Assembly: GCA_030427925.1 (NCBI GenBank)
Contig: JAUICJ010000012.1
Coordinates: forward strand, 17,443-81,442
DNA: 64,000 nucleotides
Reading direction: 5' to 3'
DNA from: Bacteroidia bacterium
GTDB taxonomy: Bacteria; Bacteroidota; Bacteroidia; Flavobacteriales_D; Sanyastnellaceae
Shown: positions 43,377 through 52,773 of the stretch, one piece after another
How the letters are laid out: the number at the start of each line of letters is the position of its first letter
Position numbering within the stretch: position 1 is the first letter of the stretch
The notes under the pieces: generated by a model
Database searches by the model: none
What the model was told of the DNA's origin: nothing
The model's input: only the letters and a program-made list of their open reading frames with translations
Made by a program: the position numbers and the translations under genes

Positions 43377-44531
43377 ATGGAAGGAGACGCTTTTGCGCAC
43401 ATGCGCCCGTTTCGAGACGATGAAGTTCCCGCTGCCATTGCGCTGCTCAAGCAGTCTGTGGACTGGCATGAGGTCTTGGCTCCGTTCATGGGAGCGGAGC
43501 TCGCGGCCCGGGTTTTGGACCAAATGGACCGCATCCAAACCGTAGAATCCTTCCAAGAGGAGATTTCGAAGCCGGTAGTGGAAGCCATTTTGAGCGCTTC
43601 CGCATCGGAGGTGACGTATTCGCTTCCGGAAGCCTTTGATCCGGACGGTGCACTGTTCATCTCCAATCACCGCGACATTGTGCTCGACCCGTCGCTCATC
43701 AATTTGGCCTTGGTGCAAGTGGGCGCCGGGACCACGGAAATTGGGATTGGCAGCAACCTGCTGGGCTTGCCGTGGGTGAAAGCGCTGGTCCGCTTGAATC
43801 GATCGTTCATCGTTGCACGAGGTGGAACGCCTCGGGAGCAGCTTGCGAGCTCGGCGGAAGTGGCGGCTTACGTGCGCGACGTGGTGTTGAATCATCGGCG
43901 CAGCGTTTGGTTGGCCCAGCGTGAAGGGCGCGCGAAAGATGGCGATGACCGGACCTCGCCCGCATTGATTCGAATGCTCCTGGACGGCGGCGAGCGCTCC
44001 AGTTGGGAAGACTTGCGCGTGCACCCCGTTGCCCTGAGTTACGAATGGGACCCCTGTGATGGCATGAAGGTGCGCGAGTTGTTGATGCGCGAGGCGTATA
44101 ATGGGCACTACGAAAAGAGTCCAGGAGAGGATGAACGGAGCATGAAGATGGGGCTGTTTGGCTGGAAGGGGCGGGTGCACGTTGGGGTTTGTCCGCCTTC
44201 AAAGTGGGTCGACGGAGAGGGGCGTCCGCATCAAGTGCTTGCCGAGGCGACCGACCGGAGCATCATGTCAGCGATGAAGTTGTGGCCGAACCAATTGTGG
44301 GCAGCGGAGCAGGTGAAGCCAGGGGTGACGCGTGGTTTGTGGCAACCGGAAGCAGATGTATTCGAAGAATGCGAGCAGCGGGTGAAGGAGGTGGCGCGGT
44401 TTGTTCAGGCAGACCAACCGTTTGATGAGGAATCCATTCGCATGAAGTGGTGTGAAATCACCGCGCAGCCTGTTTTCAACTTGTTGGAGGTACAGGCGAT
44501 GAGCGCCATTCAGGACGCGGTCAGGGACTGA
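43377..44531 (+). CDS. PlsC/GPAT-like acyltransferase
   Basis: A 384-residue glycerophosphate acyltransferase-like protein. The usual HX4D motif appears as SNHRDIVLD, where the second acidic residue is one place further (HX5D) though an Asp also follows the Arg (HRD). LARVLDQMDRI-like helices (AARVLDQMDRI) precede it; RLNRSFIVARGG and WLAQREGRAKDGDDRTSPAL (20 residues) fit the lipid-phosphate binding region. No membrane helix is clear. It probably acylates a phospholipid precursor or another envelope lipid. The tail overlaps the TrmH-type gene by 22 bases. Confidence 0.8.
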   Translation: MEGDAFAHMRPFRDDEVPAAIALLKQSVDWHEVLAPFMGAELAARVLDQMDRIQTVESFQEEISKPVVEAILSASASEVTYSLPEAFDPDGALFISNHRDIVLDPSLINLALVQVGAGTTEIGIGSNLLGLPWVKALVRLNRSFIVARGGTPREQLASSAEVAAYVRDVVLNHRRSVWLAQREGRAKDGDDRTSPALIRMLLDGGERSSWEDLRVHPVALSYEWDPCDGMKVRELLMREAYNGHYEKSPGEDERSMKMGLFGWKGRVHVGVCPPSKWVDGEGRPHQVLAEATDRSIMSAMKLWPNQLWAAEQVKPGVTRGLWQPEADVFEECEQRVKEVARFVQADQPFDEESIRMKWCEITAQPVFNLLEVQAMSAIQDAVRD

Positions 44532-45253
44532 TGGATGTGGTACATGGCGATGCTGCCAGCAACGGCCGCATTCAAGGACTCCGTGGCCGTGTGGCCTGGA
44601 ATCGCAGCGATGTGCGTGGCCCCGTGGCGCAGGGGGCTGGAAAGGCCGTGGGATTCCGATCCGACGATGAGGGCGGAGGGAAGCTTGGGGATTTGGTTCA
44701 ACGCTTCGCCCCCGGCATCCAACGCCCACGACGTTCCGTGGAATGAGTCAAACCAAGTCGGAAGGTCCGTTGTCCAAATCGGCATCCTAAAAGCGGAGCC
44801 CATTGCGGCCTGCAAGCACTTGGCATTCCACGGATCCACGCCGCGCACATCGCACACCACGCCGCTGAAGCCGAACCAATCCGCCGTGCGGATCAACGTT
44901 CCGAGGTTGCCGGGATCCGCGATGCCATCGCAGATGAGCAGCGTTCGTTCAGCAGCCTGAGTCGGAAGTTCAGGGGGCTCAGGAATGCGCACCGTGGCCA
45001 AAATGCCGGGCGGGGTTTTCATTTGGGACATGCGCTCCATGTCCTTGCTGCTCACGGCGACAGCCGCATCGGGCAAGTGGGCGCCATCCGGTGGATTCAG
45101 TTCGCTCCGCACGTAAATTCGCACCACCGACAAGTTCGAGGCCAGCAGCTCCATGATCCCCTTCCACCCTTCCACCAAAAAAAGACCGTCTCGTTCGCGT
45201 CGGGCGCGATCGCGAAGGGCTCGTACGGATTGGATTTCAGCCTTGGTCACCAT
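44510..45253 (-). CDS. TrmH family RNA 2'-O-methyltransferase
   Basis: A 247-residue SpoU-type methyltransferase: an N-terminal RNA-binding start (KAEIQSVRALRDRARRERDG, 20 residues; LFLVEGWKGI), then the knotted catalytic domain with DGIADPGNLGTLIRTADWFG (20), VGSESHGLS and IPGHTATESLNAAVAGSIAM (20). It puts a methyl group on a ribose of tRNA or rRNA. The start codon overlaps the start codon of the divergent BamA-like gene (shared CATG at 45251-45254), which is unusual. Confidence 0.93.
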   Translation of the reverse strand: MVTKAEIQSVRALRDRARRERDGLFLVEGWKGIMELLASNLSVVRIYVRSELNPPDGAHLPDAAVAVSSKDMERMSQMKTPPGILATVRIPEPPELPTQAAERTLLICDGIADPGNLGTLIRTADWFGFSGVVCDVRGVDPWNAKCLQAAMGSAFRMPIWTTDLPTWFDSFHGTSWALDAGGEALNQIPKLPSALIVGSESHGLSSPLRHGATHIAAIPGHTATESLNAAVAGSIAMYHIHQSLTAS

Positions 45254-47516
45254 GCGGCGTCTAAAGTACGCAGGGTTCGCCCTGTTTGCTTTCGGGGGGT
45301 GTCACGTTCCTCGTCATCTTCCCGAGGGGCAATGGCTGGTCGAGTCCCAAGAGATTGCGTGGTTGAATGAGGACCCGGGGGCAACACCGCTGAAAGGAGA
45401 GGCCGTTTTGCGGCTTGCGGAAAACCGGAAGACCTTGGGGGTGCGCCTCCACCTTCGCGTGCACGAGGCGGTTCGACCCGAGCGCTTGGAACGCGCCCAA
45501 TCGCGCAGGGAGGAGAAGGGGAAGGATCCCGAGGGCGGTCTGCGTCATTGGATGGTGCACGAGTTCGGGGAGGCGCCCGTGTCGTGGGACGCAACGGCCG
45601 GGGATCGAACGTTGCGAAACCTCGAGGCGCTGGCGCGCAGAGCGGGATACTTGGACGCCTCGGGAAGGATTGAGTTGGACACCAGCGGCGGGCGGCAACA
45701 AGCACGGGTTCTGTATGAGTTGGACTTGGGCCCGCTTTGGCGAATTGGCCAAATGCAATGGGTGACAGAGGGGGCGGGCATTGAGCCCCTTTCGTTGATG
45801 CAAGGTTCGCCGATTCAGCCCGGTCGGCCGTTTGATGTCGATGCCCTTGAAGCGGAGCGCCTGCGCATTGCTGAACTGCTTCAGTCGCGAGGATACGCTG
45901 AATTTGATGCCGCTTATGTTGCGTTTGTAGCCGACACGTTGGGGGTGCGCAGTTCCGGCAGGTTCTCGGTTCCGTTGAGTGTGGTGGTGCGTCCCGCGGA
46001 GGCGTCGCCGCCTCGGCCGCATCAGCGCATGCGGTTGGGAGAAATCGCGGTCATGCAACCCCGTGATTCGGCTGCGAAGCCATTGCGCGATCCCGTGCTG
46101 GAGCATTTGATTTCGCTCGCACCGGGGGAGTTGTACAACCGGAAGGCCTTGGAGACGACCTACCGGAGGTTGATGCGCATTCCTGCCATCAGCCGCATTG
46201 AGATGCCCACGCAATCGCGCGTGGATTCCACGGGACAGCCCTTGGTGGATGTGGAGATTCGACTTTGGCAGCGGCCGAGATTTGGCTTGCTCACGGAATT
46301 GGATTTCACCCGAACGGATGTGCGCTACGGCCCGCTGTTGCGCGCCAGCTGGACGGATCGCAACGTTTCCGGGCGCGGAGATCGACTGGAATGGACTGCT
46401 GGTGCGGGGATCAGTTCGACCCGTCCATTCAGTTACACGGAAGGAGCCTTGGTCCCGAACAGCGGCGAATGGTCGGTGGAAGCGAATTATTCCATGTTGG
46501 GCATTCCTCCGCTGGGGCTGCACCGCTTGAAGCAGTCAAACGCTGCCCGCTCGGAGGTTTCGCTGGCGTTCCGCAGGGAATCCCGACCCGACTATTTCCG
46601 TCGTTCACTGGGGGTGAGTTACGGGTTTGAATTTGTCGAGAACGAGTCTCGTAATAGTTTGTTCAACATTGATTTGATTGAGTTTACATACATTGATTTG
46701 GAGGTGGAAGATGCGTTCTTGCTATGGTTGGACGGTCAATCGAATGCTTTCCTGAAATCGCGTTTTCAAGACTATGCCGCCCCCTTGACGCGGGTGCAAT
46801 GGCGCACGGGCTGGAACGAGGATGTGGCACTTGCTGGGGGCGTTCGGACTTCGTTTGAATGGTCCGGGCAATTGCTTCACGAGTTGAGTCCGGTGCTGGG
46901 ATTGCCGCAGAATGAGGAAGGAGCTTATTTGGTTGCCGGGGTGCCGTTTGCTCAGTTCGTTCGCTGGGAGCAGGAAGTGCGTTTGGGCTCCGAGCCCGCG
47001 CCGAAAGGAGGGCAATGGATGGCGCGCGCGTTTTTTGGGATGGCTTGGCTTGGTGAGAATTTGGGGAGCTTGCCTTACGATCGGAGTTTTTTCGGTGGGG
47101 GAGTCAATGGATTGCGGGGATGGGCTACACGGGATTTGGGACCCGGTGGAGTGGTGGATCCGGACGAAGCGGGGGTGATTCGGGGGTTGGGCGATTGGCG
47201 GTCGGAATTCAATGTGGAGTACCGAGAGCGGTTGACGGAGTCATTCATTTTGGCCCTTTTCCTTGATGCGGGCAACGTGTGGATGCGGCCGATGGGCGAC
47301 GCTTCGCAAGCGGTTGAGGCCACGTGGCAAGGAGGCACGTGGCAAACCGTGGCGTTCAATACCGGGTTGGGGCTGCGATGGGATTTTGGCTTCTTTCTCT
47401 TGCGCCTCGATGGCGGGCTCCGGTTGCATGATCCGACCCAGCCGTTGGGCCAGCGTTGGATTGGCCAAACCAAAGCCCGCGGCGCTTTCCACATCGGCAT
47501 CGGGCATCCGTTCTGA
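45252..47516 (+). CDS. BamA/TamA family outer-membrane lipoprotein
   Basis: A 754-residue protein. It opens with a lipoprotein signal ([12 protein letters not shown], Cys near residue 17). POTRA-like segments span about 60-330 ([57 protein letters not shown], each 20 residues or fewer), and the rest is an Omp85 barrel with [20 protein letters not shown] (20), the conserved hairpin. It ends GIGHPF, with a terminal aromatic. Such proteins insert or translocate outer-membrane proteins. Lipid-anchored TamA-like versions are known in Bacteroidota. It starts inside the divergent TrmH-type start codon. Confidence 0.85.
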   Translation: MRRLKYAGFALFAFGGCHVPRHLPEGQWLVESQEIAWLNEDPGATPLKGEAVLRLAENRKTLGVRLHLRVHEAVRPERLERAQSRREEKGKDPEGGLRHWMVHEFGEAPVSWDATAGDRTLRNLEALARRAGYLDASGRIELDTSGGRQQARVLYELDLGPLWRIGQMQWVTEGAGIEPLSLMQGSPIQPGRPFDVDALEAERLRIAELLQSRGYAEFDAAYVAFVADTLGVRSSGRFSVPLSVVVRPAEASPPRPHQRMRLGEIAVMQPRDSAAKPLRDPVLEHLISLAPGELYNRKALETTYRRLMRIPAISRIEMPTQSRVDSTGQPLVDVEIRLWQRPRFGLLTELDFTRTDVRYGPLLRASWTDRNVSGRGDRLEWTAGAGISSTRPFSYTEGALVPNSGEWSVEANYSMLGIPPLGLHRLKQSNAARSEVSLAFRRESRPDYFRRSLGVSYGFEFVENESRNSLFNIDLIEFTYIDLEVEDAFLLWLDGQSNAFLKSRFQDYAAPLTRVQWRTGWNEDVALAGGVRTSFEWSGQLLHELSPVLGLPQNEEGAYLVAGVPFAQFVRWEQEVRLGSEPAPKGGQWMARAFFGMAWLGENLGSLPYDRSFFGGGVNGLRGWATRDLGPGGVVDPDEAGVIRGLGDWRSEFNVEYRERLTESFILALFLDAGNVWMRPMGDASQAVEATWQGGTWQTVAFNTGLGLRWDFGFFLLRLDGGLRLHDPTQPLGQRWIGQTKARGAFHIGIGHPF

Positions 47517-47533
47517 TTCCCCACCGCTTTCAG

Positions 47534-47541
47534 TACCTTTA
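47534..47541 (+). promoter_or_regulatory. -7-like box of accD
   Basis: TACCTTTA, one mismatch from TAnnTTTG, 21 bases before the accD ATG. Confidence 0.4.
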
Positions 47542-47562
47542 CCCGCTCAACACAGTTCACCC

Positions 47563-48435
47563 ATGGGATGGTTTAAACGCATTCAGGAAGGCATCACCAC
47601 CAAGAGCACCGAGAAGAAAGAGATCCCGGAAGGCGCTTGGTACAAATGCCCTGGCTGTAAAAACGTGGTGACGTCACAGGAATTCGCAGGCACCCTGAAC
47701 GTCTGTGCCACCTGCGGTCACCACGAGCGCATCGGCAGTGCCGAATACTTTGAAGTCCTTTTTGACGGAGGCAAATTCCGTGAAGTGGCCGCAAAGATGG
47801 TTTCCGCGGATCCGTTGGAGTTCAAGGATACGACCGACTACAAGTCCCGTTTGGAAAAAGCCCAAAAGAAGACCGAACTGGAAGACGCCATCCGCACGGC
47901 ATCGGGGGAACTCGATGGCTTGCCTGTCGTGATCAGCGCGATGGATTTCTCCTTCATTGGCGGTTCGATGGGTTCGGTAGTGGGCGAGAAGATTGCGCGC
48001 GGAATCGATTTGGCTTTGAAGAAGCAGTGCCCGTACATCTGCATCAGCAAATCCGGCGGTGCGCGGATGATGGAAGCGGGATTGAGCCTCATGCAAATGG
48101 CGAAAACCAGTGCTCGCCTGTCCCTGCTCGCCCAAGCGCGGTTGCCTTACATTTCGGTCCTCACCGACCCCACCACAGGTGGCGTGACGGCTTCGTTCGC
48201 GATGCTGGGCGATTTGAACATTGCCGAGCCCAATGCGCTCATCGGATTTGCTGGTCCCCGCGTGGTCAGGGAGACGATTGGAAAGGATCTGCCGGAAGGC
48301 TTCCAGCGTTCGGAGTTCCTTTTGGAACATGGGTTCCTGGATGCCATCGTGGAGCGCAAGGATTTGAAGTCGAAAATCGCCTTTTACCTCCGCGCGATGT
48401 ACGATGCGCCGATGGGGGAAGAGAAAGTTGGATAA
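47563..48435 (+). CDS. accD: Acetyl-CoA carboxylase carboxyltransferase subunit beta
   Basis: A 290-residue AccD of normal length. The N-terminal zinc ribbon has CPGCKNVV and CATCGHHE; the crotonase-like core has [20 protein letters not shown] (20 residues), [20 protein letters not shown] (20) and GFAGPRVV. With AccA it transfers CO2 from biotin to acetyl-CoA, making malonyl-CoA for fatty acids. I start it at the ATG at 47563 because the zinc ribbon follows; the upstream frame overlaps the BamA-like gene. rpsO follows with its own promoter. Confidence 0.97.
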   Translation: MGWFKRIQEGITTKSTEKKEIPEGAWYKCPGCKNVVTSQEFAGTLNVCATCGHHERIGSAEYFEVLFDGGKFREVAAKMVSADPLEFKDTTDYKSRLEKAQKKTELEDAIRTASGELDGLPVVISAMDFSFIGGSMGSVVGEKIARGIDLALKKQCPYICISKSGGARMMEAGLSLMQMAKTSARLSLLAQARLPYISVLTDPTTGGVTASFAMLGDLNIAEPNALIGFAGPRVVRETIGKDLPEGFQRSEFLLEHGFLDAIVERKDLKSKIAFYLRAMYDAPMGEEKVG

Positions 48436-48457
48436 TTCGGGAATTGGTGTACATTTG
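48428..48457 (+). promoter_or_regulatory. Promoter of rpsO (TTG-N19-TACATTTG)
   Basis: TTG (48428-48430) then 19 bases then TACATTTG (48450-48457), full agreement with the Bacteroidota consensus. The -33 box lies inside the end of accD. Leader of about 40 bases. Confidence 0.8.
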
Positions 48458-48502
48458 CACCCGCAATTCTGCACACATCACGAACATCAATCTGATTTCG
48501 AC

Positions 48503-48772
48503 ATGTATTTGACCTCAGAAAAGAAGAAGGAATTCTTCGCCAAACACGGCAAGAACGAGCAAGACACCGGAAGCCCGGAAGCTCAAATCGCCATGTTCTC
48601 TTTCCGCATTGCTCACTTGACTGAGCACCTGAAGAAAAATCGGAAAGACTACCACACGCAACGGTCGCTGATCAAGTTGGTCGGTAAGCGCCGAAAGTTG
48701 TTGGATTACTTGAAGGCAACCGAAATCAACCGCTACCGGAGCATTGTGGCGGAACTCGGATTGCGCCGCTAA
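48503..48772 (+). CDS. rpsO: 30S ribosomal protein S15
   Basis: An 89-residue S15, the standard length. [20 protein letters not shown] (20 residues), [20 protein letters not shown] (20) and [14 protein letters not shown] are diagnostic. It binds the three-way junction of 16S rRNA early in 30S assembly. Like the common rpsO-pnp arrangement, it lies just before pnp, with a terminator between. The ATG at 48503 gives the exact family start; the longer frame overlaps accD. Confidence 0.97.
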   Translation: MYLTSEKKKEFFAKHGKNEQDTGSPEAQIAMFSFRIAHLTEHLKKNRKDYHTQRSLIKLVGKRRKLLDYLKATEINRYRSIVAELGLRR

Positions 48773-48783
48773 TTGACTTACAC

Positions 48784-48820
48784 AGAAGAAGGCAGTGGAC
48801 TTACCCATTGCCTTCTTCTT
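48784..48820 (+). terminator. Terminator between rpsO and pnp
   Basis: AGAAGAAGGCA pairs with TGCCTTCTTCT; with wobble the stem continues inward (GTGG/CCAT) to a six-base loop, and TTATTTG follows. Confidence 0.75.
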
Positions 48821-48892
48821 ATTTGCGCTTGGACGAAAAGCGCTGCAGGTTTTCGACGGAAAGCCAGCTCACAGGATGATTTTTAGGAATAG

Positions 48893-51124
48893 ATGAATTA
48901 TACGGTACACAACCAAACCATTGATCTCGGCAACGGGCGCGAGATCACCATTGAAACAGGTAAACTGGCAAAGCAAGCGCACGGCTCAGTCGTCGTTCGC
49001 TCCGGTGACACCATGCTGCTCGCAACGGCAGTATCCTCTTACGAAGTCCGAGACGAAGTGGACTTCCTTCCGCTCACGGTAGATTACCGCGAAAAGTACG
49101 CAGCCGCGGGTCGATTCCCCGGCGGCTTCTTCAAGCGCGAGGCACGGCCTTCCGATTCCGAAGTGCTGGTGATGCGCCTCGTGGACCGGGCATTGCGCCC
49201 CACGTTCCCAGAGGACTACCACGCGGGAACGCAGGTCATGATTCAATTGATGTCCGCCGACGCGGAAGTGTTGCCTGACAGCTTGGCTGGCTTGGCGGCA
49301 TCGGCCTGCTTGGCGGTCAGCGACATTCCGTTTGACGGCCCCATTTCTGAAGTGCGTGTGGCCCGCGTCAATGGAGAGTTCATTGTCAATCCATTGCGCT
49401 CTGAATTGGAGCAGGCTGACATCGACATGATGGTGGCCGGTTCGCTCGATTCCATCGTCATGGTGGAGGGCGAAATGTCCGAGGTGAGCGAAGACGAAAT
49501 GGTCGATGCCATCGAAGTGGCTCACGCAGCCATCAAGGTCCAATGCGAGGCCCAAATTGCGCTGGCGAAATCCACGGGCCATTACGGTGTAACCCGCGAA
49601 TATTCGCACGAGAACCACGACGAGGACTTGCGGAAGCGTGTCAACGACGCCCTCTATCAGGCATTTTACGACGCAGCGAAAAGCGGCAGCTCGAAAGAAG
49701 AGCGCAAGGCGGCTTTCGGTTCCATCAAAGAGGAGTTCCTCGCTACGCTGAGCGATGAAGAGCGTTCTGAAAAGGCGTTCATGCTGGCTCAGTACGTCAA
49801 GGATGCGCAGAAAAAAGCCGTTCGCGATTTGTTGTTGAACGAGCACATCCGACTCGATGGCCGCAAGCCGACGGAGATCCGTTCGATTTGGACCGAGGTG
49901 GACTACCTGCCCGGTTGCCATGGCAGCTCCATCTTCACCCGCGGTGAGACGCAATCGTTGACGACCTTGACCTTGGGAACGAAGCTCGACGAGCAGTTGA
50001 TCGATGGGGCCTTGGTTCGTCGAAACGAACGGTTCCTGCTGCACTACAATTTCCCTCCGTTCTCAACGGGTGAGGAACGTCCCTTGCGCGGAACAAGCCG
50101 CCGCGAAATCGGTCACGGCAATTTGGCGTGGCGCGCTCTGAAGGGCGTGTTGCCTGCACCGGAGGATTGCCCCTATACGATTCGATTGGTTTCTGAAATC
50201 TTGGAATCGAACGGTTCTTCGTCGATGGCAACGGTTTGCGCTGGCACCCTCGCTTTGATGGATGGTGGAGTGAAAATCAAGGCGCCGGTTTCGGGCATTG
50301 CGATGGGCTTGATCACGGACTCAGAAACTGGCAAGTACGTGGTGCTGTCCGACATTTTGGGGGATGAAGACCACTTGGGGGACATGGACTTCAAGGTGAC
50401 GGGCACCGAAGCGGGCATCACCGCCTGCCAAATGGACATCAAAATCAAAGGTCTCAGCTTCACTCAACTGCGTGAAGCGTTGGCCCAAGCCCGCGATGGC
50501 CGCCACCACATCCGACGTGAAATGCTCGGCTCGATTGCTGAGCCCCGCGAGGATTACAAGGAGCACGCACCGCGCATCGTTCAGTTCGAAGTGCCAGGTG
50601 AATCCATCGGTCCGATCATCGGCCCAGGAGGCAAGATCATCCAGGAAATCCAAGCCGTTACGGGTGCTACGGTCTCCATCGACGATGTGGACGGCAAAGG
50701 CATGGTCCAGGTTGCGGCTTCCAACAAGTCGGCCATTGACGATGCGGTTTCGCGCATCCGGGCCATTGCGTTCCCTCCCACGGTTGAAATCGGTGAAGAG
50801 TACGAAGGCAAGGTGAAGAGCATCATGCCGTATGGCGCGTTTGTTGAGGTCATCCCTGGCCAAGATGGATTGCTCCACGTTTCGGAACTCGCCTGGGAGC
50901 GGGTGGACCGCGTTGAAGACGTCATCTCAGAAGGAGAGGTCGTGAAGTTCAAGGTAGTCGGCCGGGATCCGAAGACAGGAAAAATCAAGTTGAGCCGCAA
51001 GGTCCTCTTGCCGAAGCCTGAGGGATACGTCGAGCGCCCAGAACGGGGTGATCGTGGAGACCGCGGGGGACGCGATCGTGGAGATCGTGGACGCGACCGC
51101 GGAGACCGTCGTTCACGCGATTGA
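48893..51124 (+). CDS. pnp: Polyribonucleotide nucleotidyltransferase (PNPase)
   Basis: A 743-residue PNPase: two RNase PH domains ([12 protein letters not shown] in the first, [20 protein letters not shown], 20 residues, in the second), a KH domain ([20 protein letters not shown], 20), and an S1 domain ([20 protein letters not shown], 20). The end is a run of Arg-Gly-Asp triplets ([20 protein letters not shown], 20) not typical of enterobacterial PNPase; such RG-rich tails likely aid RNA contact. PNPase degrades RNA 3' to 5' by phosphorolysis. It follows rpsO after a terminator and precedes the sigma factor gene. Confidence 0.97.
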   Translation: MNYTVHNQTIDLGNGREITIETGKLAKQAHGSVVVRSGDTMLLATAVSSYEVRDEVDFLPLTVDYREKYAAAGRFPGGFFKREARPSDSEVLVMRLVDRALRPTFPEDYHAGTQVMIQLMSADAEVLPDSLAGLAASACLAVSDIPFDGPISEVRVARVNGEFIVNPLRSELEQADIDMMVAGSLDSIVMVEGEMSEVSEDEMVDAIEVAHAAIKVQCEAQIALAKSTGHYGVTREYSHENHDEDLRKRVNDALYQAFYDAAKSGSSKEERKAAFGSIKEEFLATLSDEERSEKAFMLAQYVKDAQKKAVRDLLLNEHIRLDGRKPTEIRSIWTEVDYLPGCHGSSIFTRGETQSLTTLTLGTKLDEQLIDGALVRRNERFLLHYNFPPFSTGEERPLRGTSRREIGHGNLAWRALKGVLPAPEDCPYTIRLVSEILESNGSSSMATVCAGTLALMDGGVKIKAPVSGIAMGLITDSETGKYVVLSDILGDEDHLGDMDFKVTGTEAGITACQMDIKIKGLSFTQLREALAQARDGRHHIRREMLGSIAEPREDYKEHAPRIVQFEVPGESIGPIIGPGGKIIQEIQAVTGATVSIDDVDGKGMVQVAASNKSAIDDAVSRIRAIAFPPTVEIGEEYEGKVKSIMPYGAFVEVIPGQDGLLHVSELAWERVDRVEDVISEGEVVKFKVVGRDPKTGKIKLSRKVLLPKPEGYVERPERGDRGDRGGRDRGDRGRDRGDRRSRD

Positions 51125-51202
51125 AGAGTTTAGGGGCCTTGGAGGCAACCCCAAGGGACCCTGTGCCGTTATACATGACGGACTTGATGAACGGAACTGA
51201 AT

Positions 51203-51229
51203 GCCCCGTCGCTCGAGCGACGGGGCTTT
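51203..51229 (+). terminator. Terminator after pnp
   Basis: GCCCCGTCGCTCGAGCGACGGGGC is a perfect 24-base palindrome (read here in two halves, GCCCCGTCGCTC / GAGCGACGGGGC), followed by TTTA. Confidence 0.75.
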
Positions 51230-51273
51230 AGTCCCTCAATAATTGAACGGAAAAACCACCCAAAAACCACTAT

Positions 51274-52143
51274 ATGAGGCAGCTCAAGATCACCAAGCAG
51301 GTCACCAACCGGGAAACTGCATCTCTTGACAAGTACCTTCAGGAAATCGGTCGCGTCGACCTGATCACCGCGGAGGAGGAAGTCGAGTTGGCCCGTCGCA
51401 TCAAACAAGGCGACCAAGTGGCGCTCGAAAAGCTCACCAAGGCAAACCTCCGCTTCGTGGTCTCCGTATCGAAGCAGTACCAGAACCAAGGCCTCTCTTT
51501 GCCTGATTTGATCAACGAAGGCAACTTGGGCCTCATCAAGGCCGCTCAGCGTTTCGACGAAACTCGGGGCTTCAAGTTCATTTCGTATGCGGTTTGGTGG
51601 ATTCGCCAAAGCATCCTCCAGGCGTTGGCCGAGCAGAGCCGGATTGTCCGTTTGCCGTTGAACAAAATCGGCAGCATCAACAAAATCAACAAGGCCTTCG
51701 CCCGTTTGGAACAAGAATTCGAACGTCCGCCGACGGCTGCGGAGTTGGCTGAAACGCTGGACATGACGCTGGACGAGGTCAAGCAGAGCATGAAAAACTC
51801 GAGCCGTCACACTTCGTTGGACGCTCCGTTGAAAGAAGGCGATGAGAGCTCGAGCACGATGATGGACGTGTTGCGCTTGGGGGATACGCCCTCACCGGAC
51901 ACGGACTTGATGAACGAATCGCTGAGGAAGGAAATTGAACGTTCGCTGCGCACGTTGACCCCGCGAGAGGGCGATGTGATCCGCTTGTACTTTGGCTTGA
52001 ATGGAGAACATCCGATGACGTTAGAAGAGATCGGAGAGCGCTTTGATTTGACCCGCGAGCGCGTTCGCCAAATCAAGGAGAAAGCCATTCGCAGGCTCAA
52101 GCACACAAGCCGCAGCCGCATCCTGAAAAGTTACCTCGGCTGA
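51274..52143 (+). CDS. rpoD: Primary RNA polymerase sigma factor, Bacteroidota type
   Basis: A 289-residue sigma-70 protein lacking region 1.1, as in Bacteroidota. Region 1.2 ([20 protein letters not shown], 20 residues), 2.3-2.4 ([20 protein letters not shown], 20), region 3, and 4.2 ([20 protein letters not shown], 20) are all present. It directs transcription from the TAnnTTTG-type promoters seen throughout this window. It stands alone after the pnp terminator and ends four bases from the AlkA-type gene stop on the other strand. Confidence 0.97.
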   Translation: MRQLKITKQVTNRETASLDKYLQEIGRVDLITAEEEVELARRIKQGDQVALEKLTKANLRFVVSVSKQYQNQGLSLPDLINEGNLGLIKAAQRFDETRGFKFISYAVWWIRQSILQALAEQSRIVRLPLNKIGSINKINKAFARLEQEFERPPTAAELAETLDMTLDEVKQSMKNSSRHTSLDAPLKEGDESSSTMMDVLRLGDTPSPDTDLMNESLRKEIERSLRTLTPREGDVIRLYFGLNGEHPMTLEEIGERFDLTRERVRQIKEKAIRRLKHTSRSRILKSYLG

Positions 52144-52147
52144 GGAT

Positions 52148-52747
52148 TCAGGCCAAGCTTCTCCACAAATGAAGCGAAGCCCAACTCCGATGAGGAGACC
52201 AGCGCTCGGCGCGAAGAGCAAAGGCCCGTTCAGGGCTTTCCATGGCCAACCCCAACCGGTTGGCCATGGCTTTTTTCAGGCCCAAATCACCGGGAGCAAA
52301 GACATCCGGCCGCTGCAGCGTGAACATCAGGAACATTTGTGCCGTCCAAACGCCGATCCCTTTGATGGAAGTCAGTGCAGCACATACGCCCTCGTCCGAA
52401 AGCGTCCCGAGGTGTTCAAATCGCTCGGGATCTTCCATCCATGCAGCTGAAAGGGCTCGAACATAAGCCACTTTTTGGCGGCTCAACCCCACTCCGCGAA
52501 GCGCCGCATCGGAAAAGGCATTCAGGAGCTGCGGGGTGAACTCGCATTCAACGAGGTCTGCGATGCGATTGAAAATGGTCGCGGCCGCTTGCGTACTGAC
52601 TTGCTGGCCAACGATGGCGCGCACAAGGGCTTCGAAATGGGGGCGGGGTTCGGGCCAATCCAAGGGGCCATGTGATCGGACCAATTCCGCCATCTTCGGA
52701 TCGACGTCATCGAGGTGGGCAAGAAATTCAGCGTGTGCAACGTTCAT
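52148..52747 (-). CDS. AlkA-like DNA-3-methyladenine glycosylase
   Basis: A 199-residue HhH-GPD superfamily protein: FEALVRAIVGQQVSTQAAAT (20 residues), the helix-hairpin-helix LTSIKGIGVWTAQMFLMF and the catalytic Asp in VFAPGDLGLKKA. It removes alkylated bases such as 3-methyladenine from DNA. No Fe-S cysteines. It diverges from the lipoprotein gene across 26 bases; a weak box CATTTTAG lies four bases before its ATG (52752-52759 on the plus strand). Confidence 0.9.
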   Translation of the reverse strand: MNVAHAEFLAHLDDVDPKMAELVRSHGPLDWPEPRPHFEALVRAIVGQQVSTQAAATIFNRIADLVECEFTPQLLNAFSDAALRGVGLSRQKVAYVRALSAAWMEDPERFEHLGTLSDEGVCAALTSIKGIGVWTAQMFLMFTLQRPDVFAPGDLGLKKAMANRLGLAMESPERAFALRAERWSPHRSWASLHLWRSLA

Positions 52748-52761
52748 GGTCCTAAAATGGG

Positions 52762-52769
52762 CATCTTTG
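52762..52769 (+). promoter_or_regulatory. -7 box of the beta-helix lipoprotein gene, leaderless spacing
   Basis: CATCTTTG, one mismatch from TAnnTTTG, ends four bases (CGTT) before the ATG at 52774. Confidence 0.5.
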
Positions 52770-52773
52770 CGTT

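Noticed and set aside
45153..45251. Upstream extension of the BamA-like gene
   Set aside because: The 33 extra residues are Arg/Ser-rich shadow of the TrmH-type gene; the lipoprotein signal begins at 45252.
51030..51124. Short GATCGTGGAGAC-like repeats near the end of pnp
   Set aside because: Not a CRISPR array: they encode the in-frame RGD-rich tail of PNPase and have no unique spacers.
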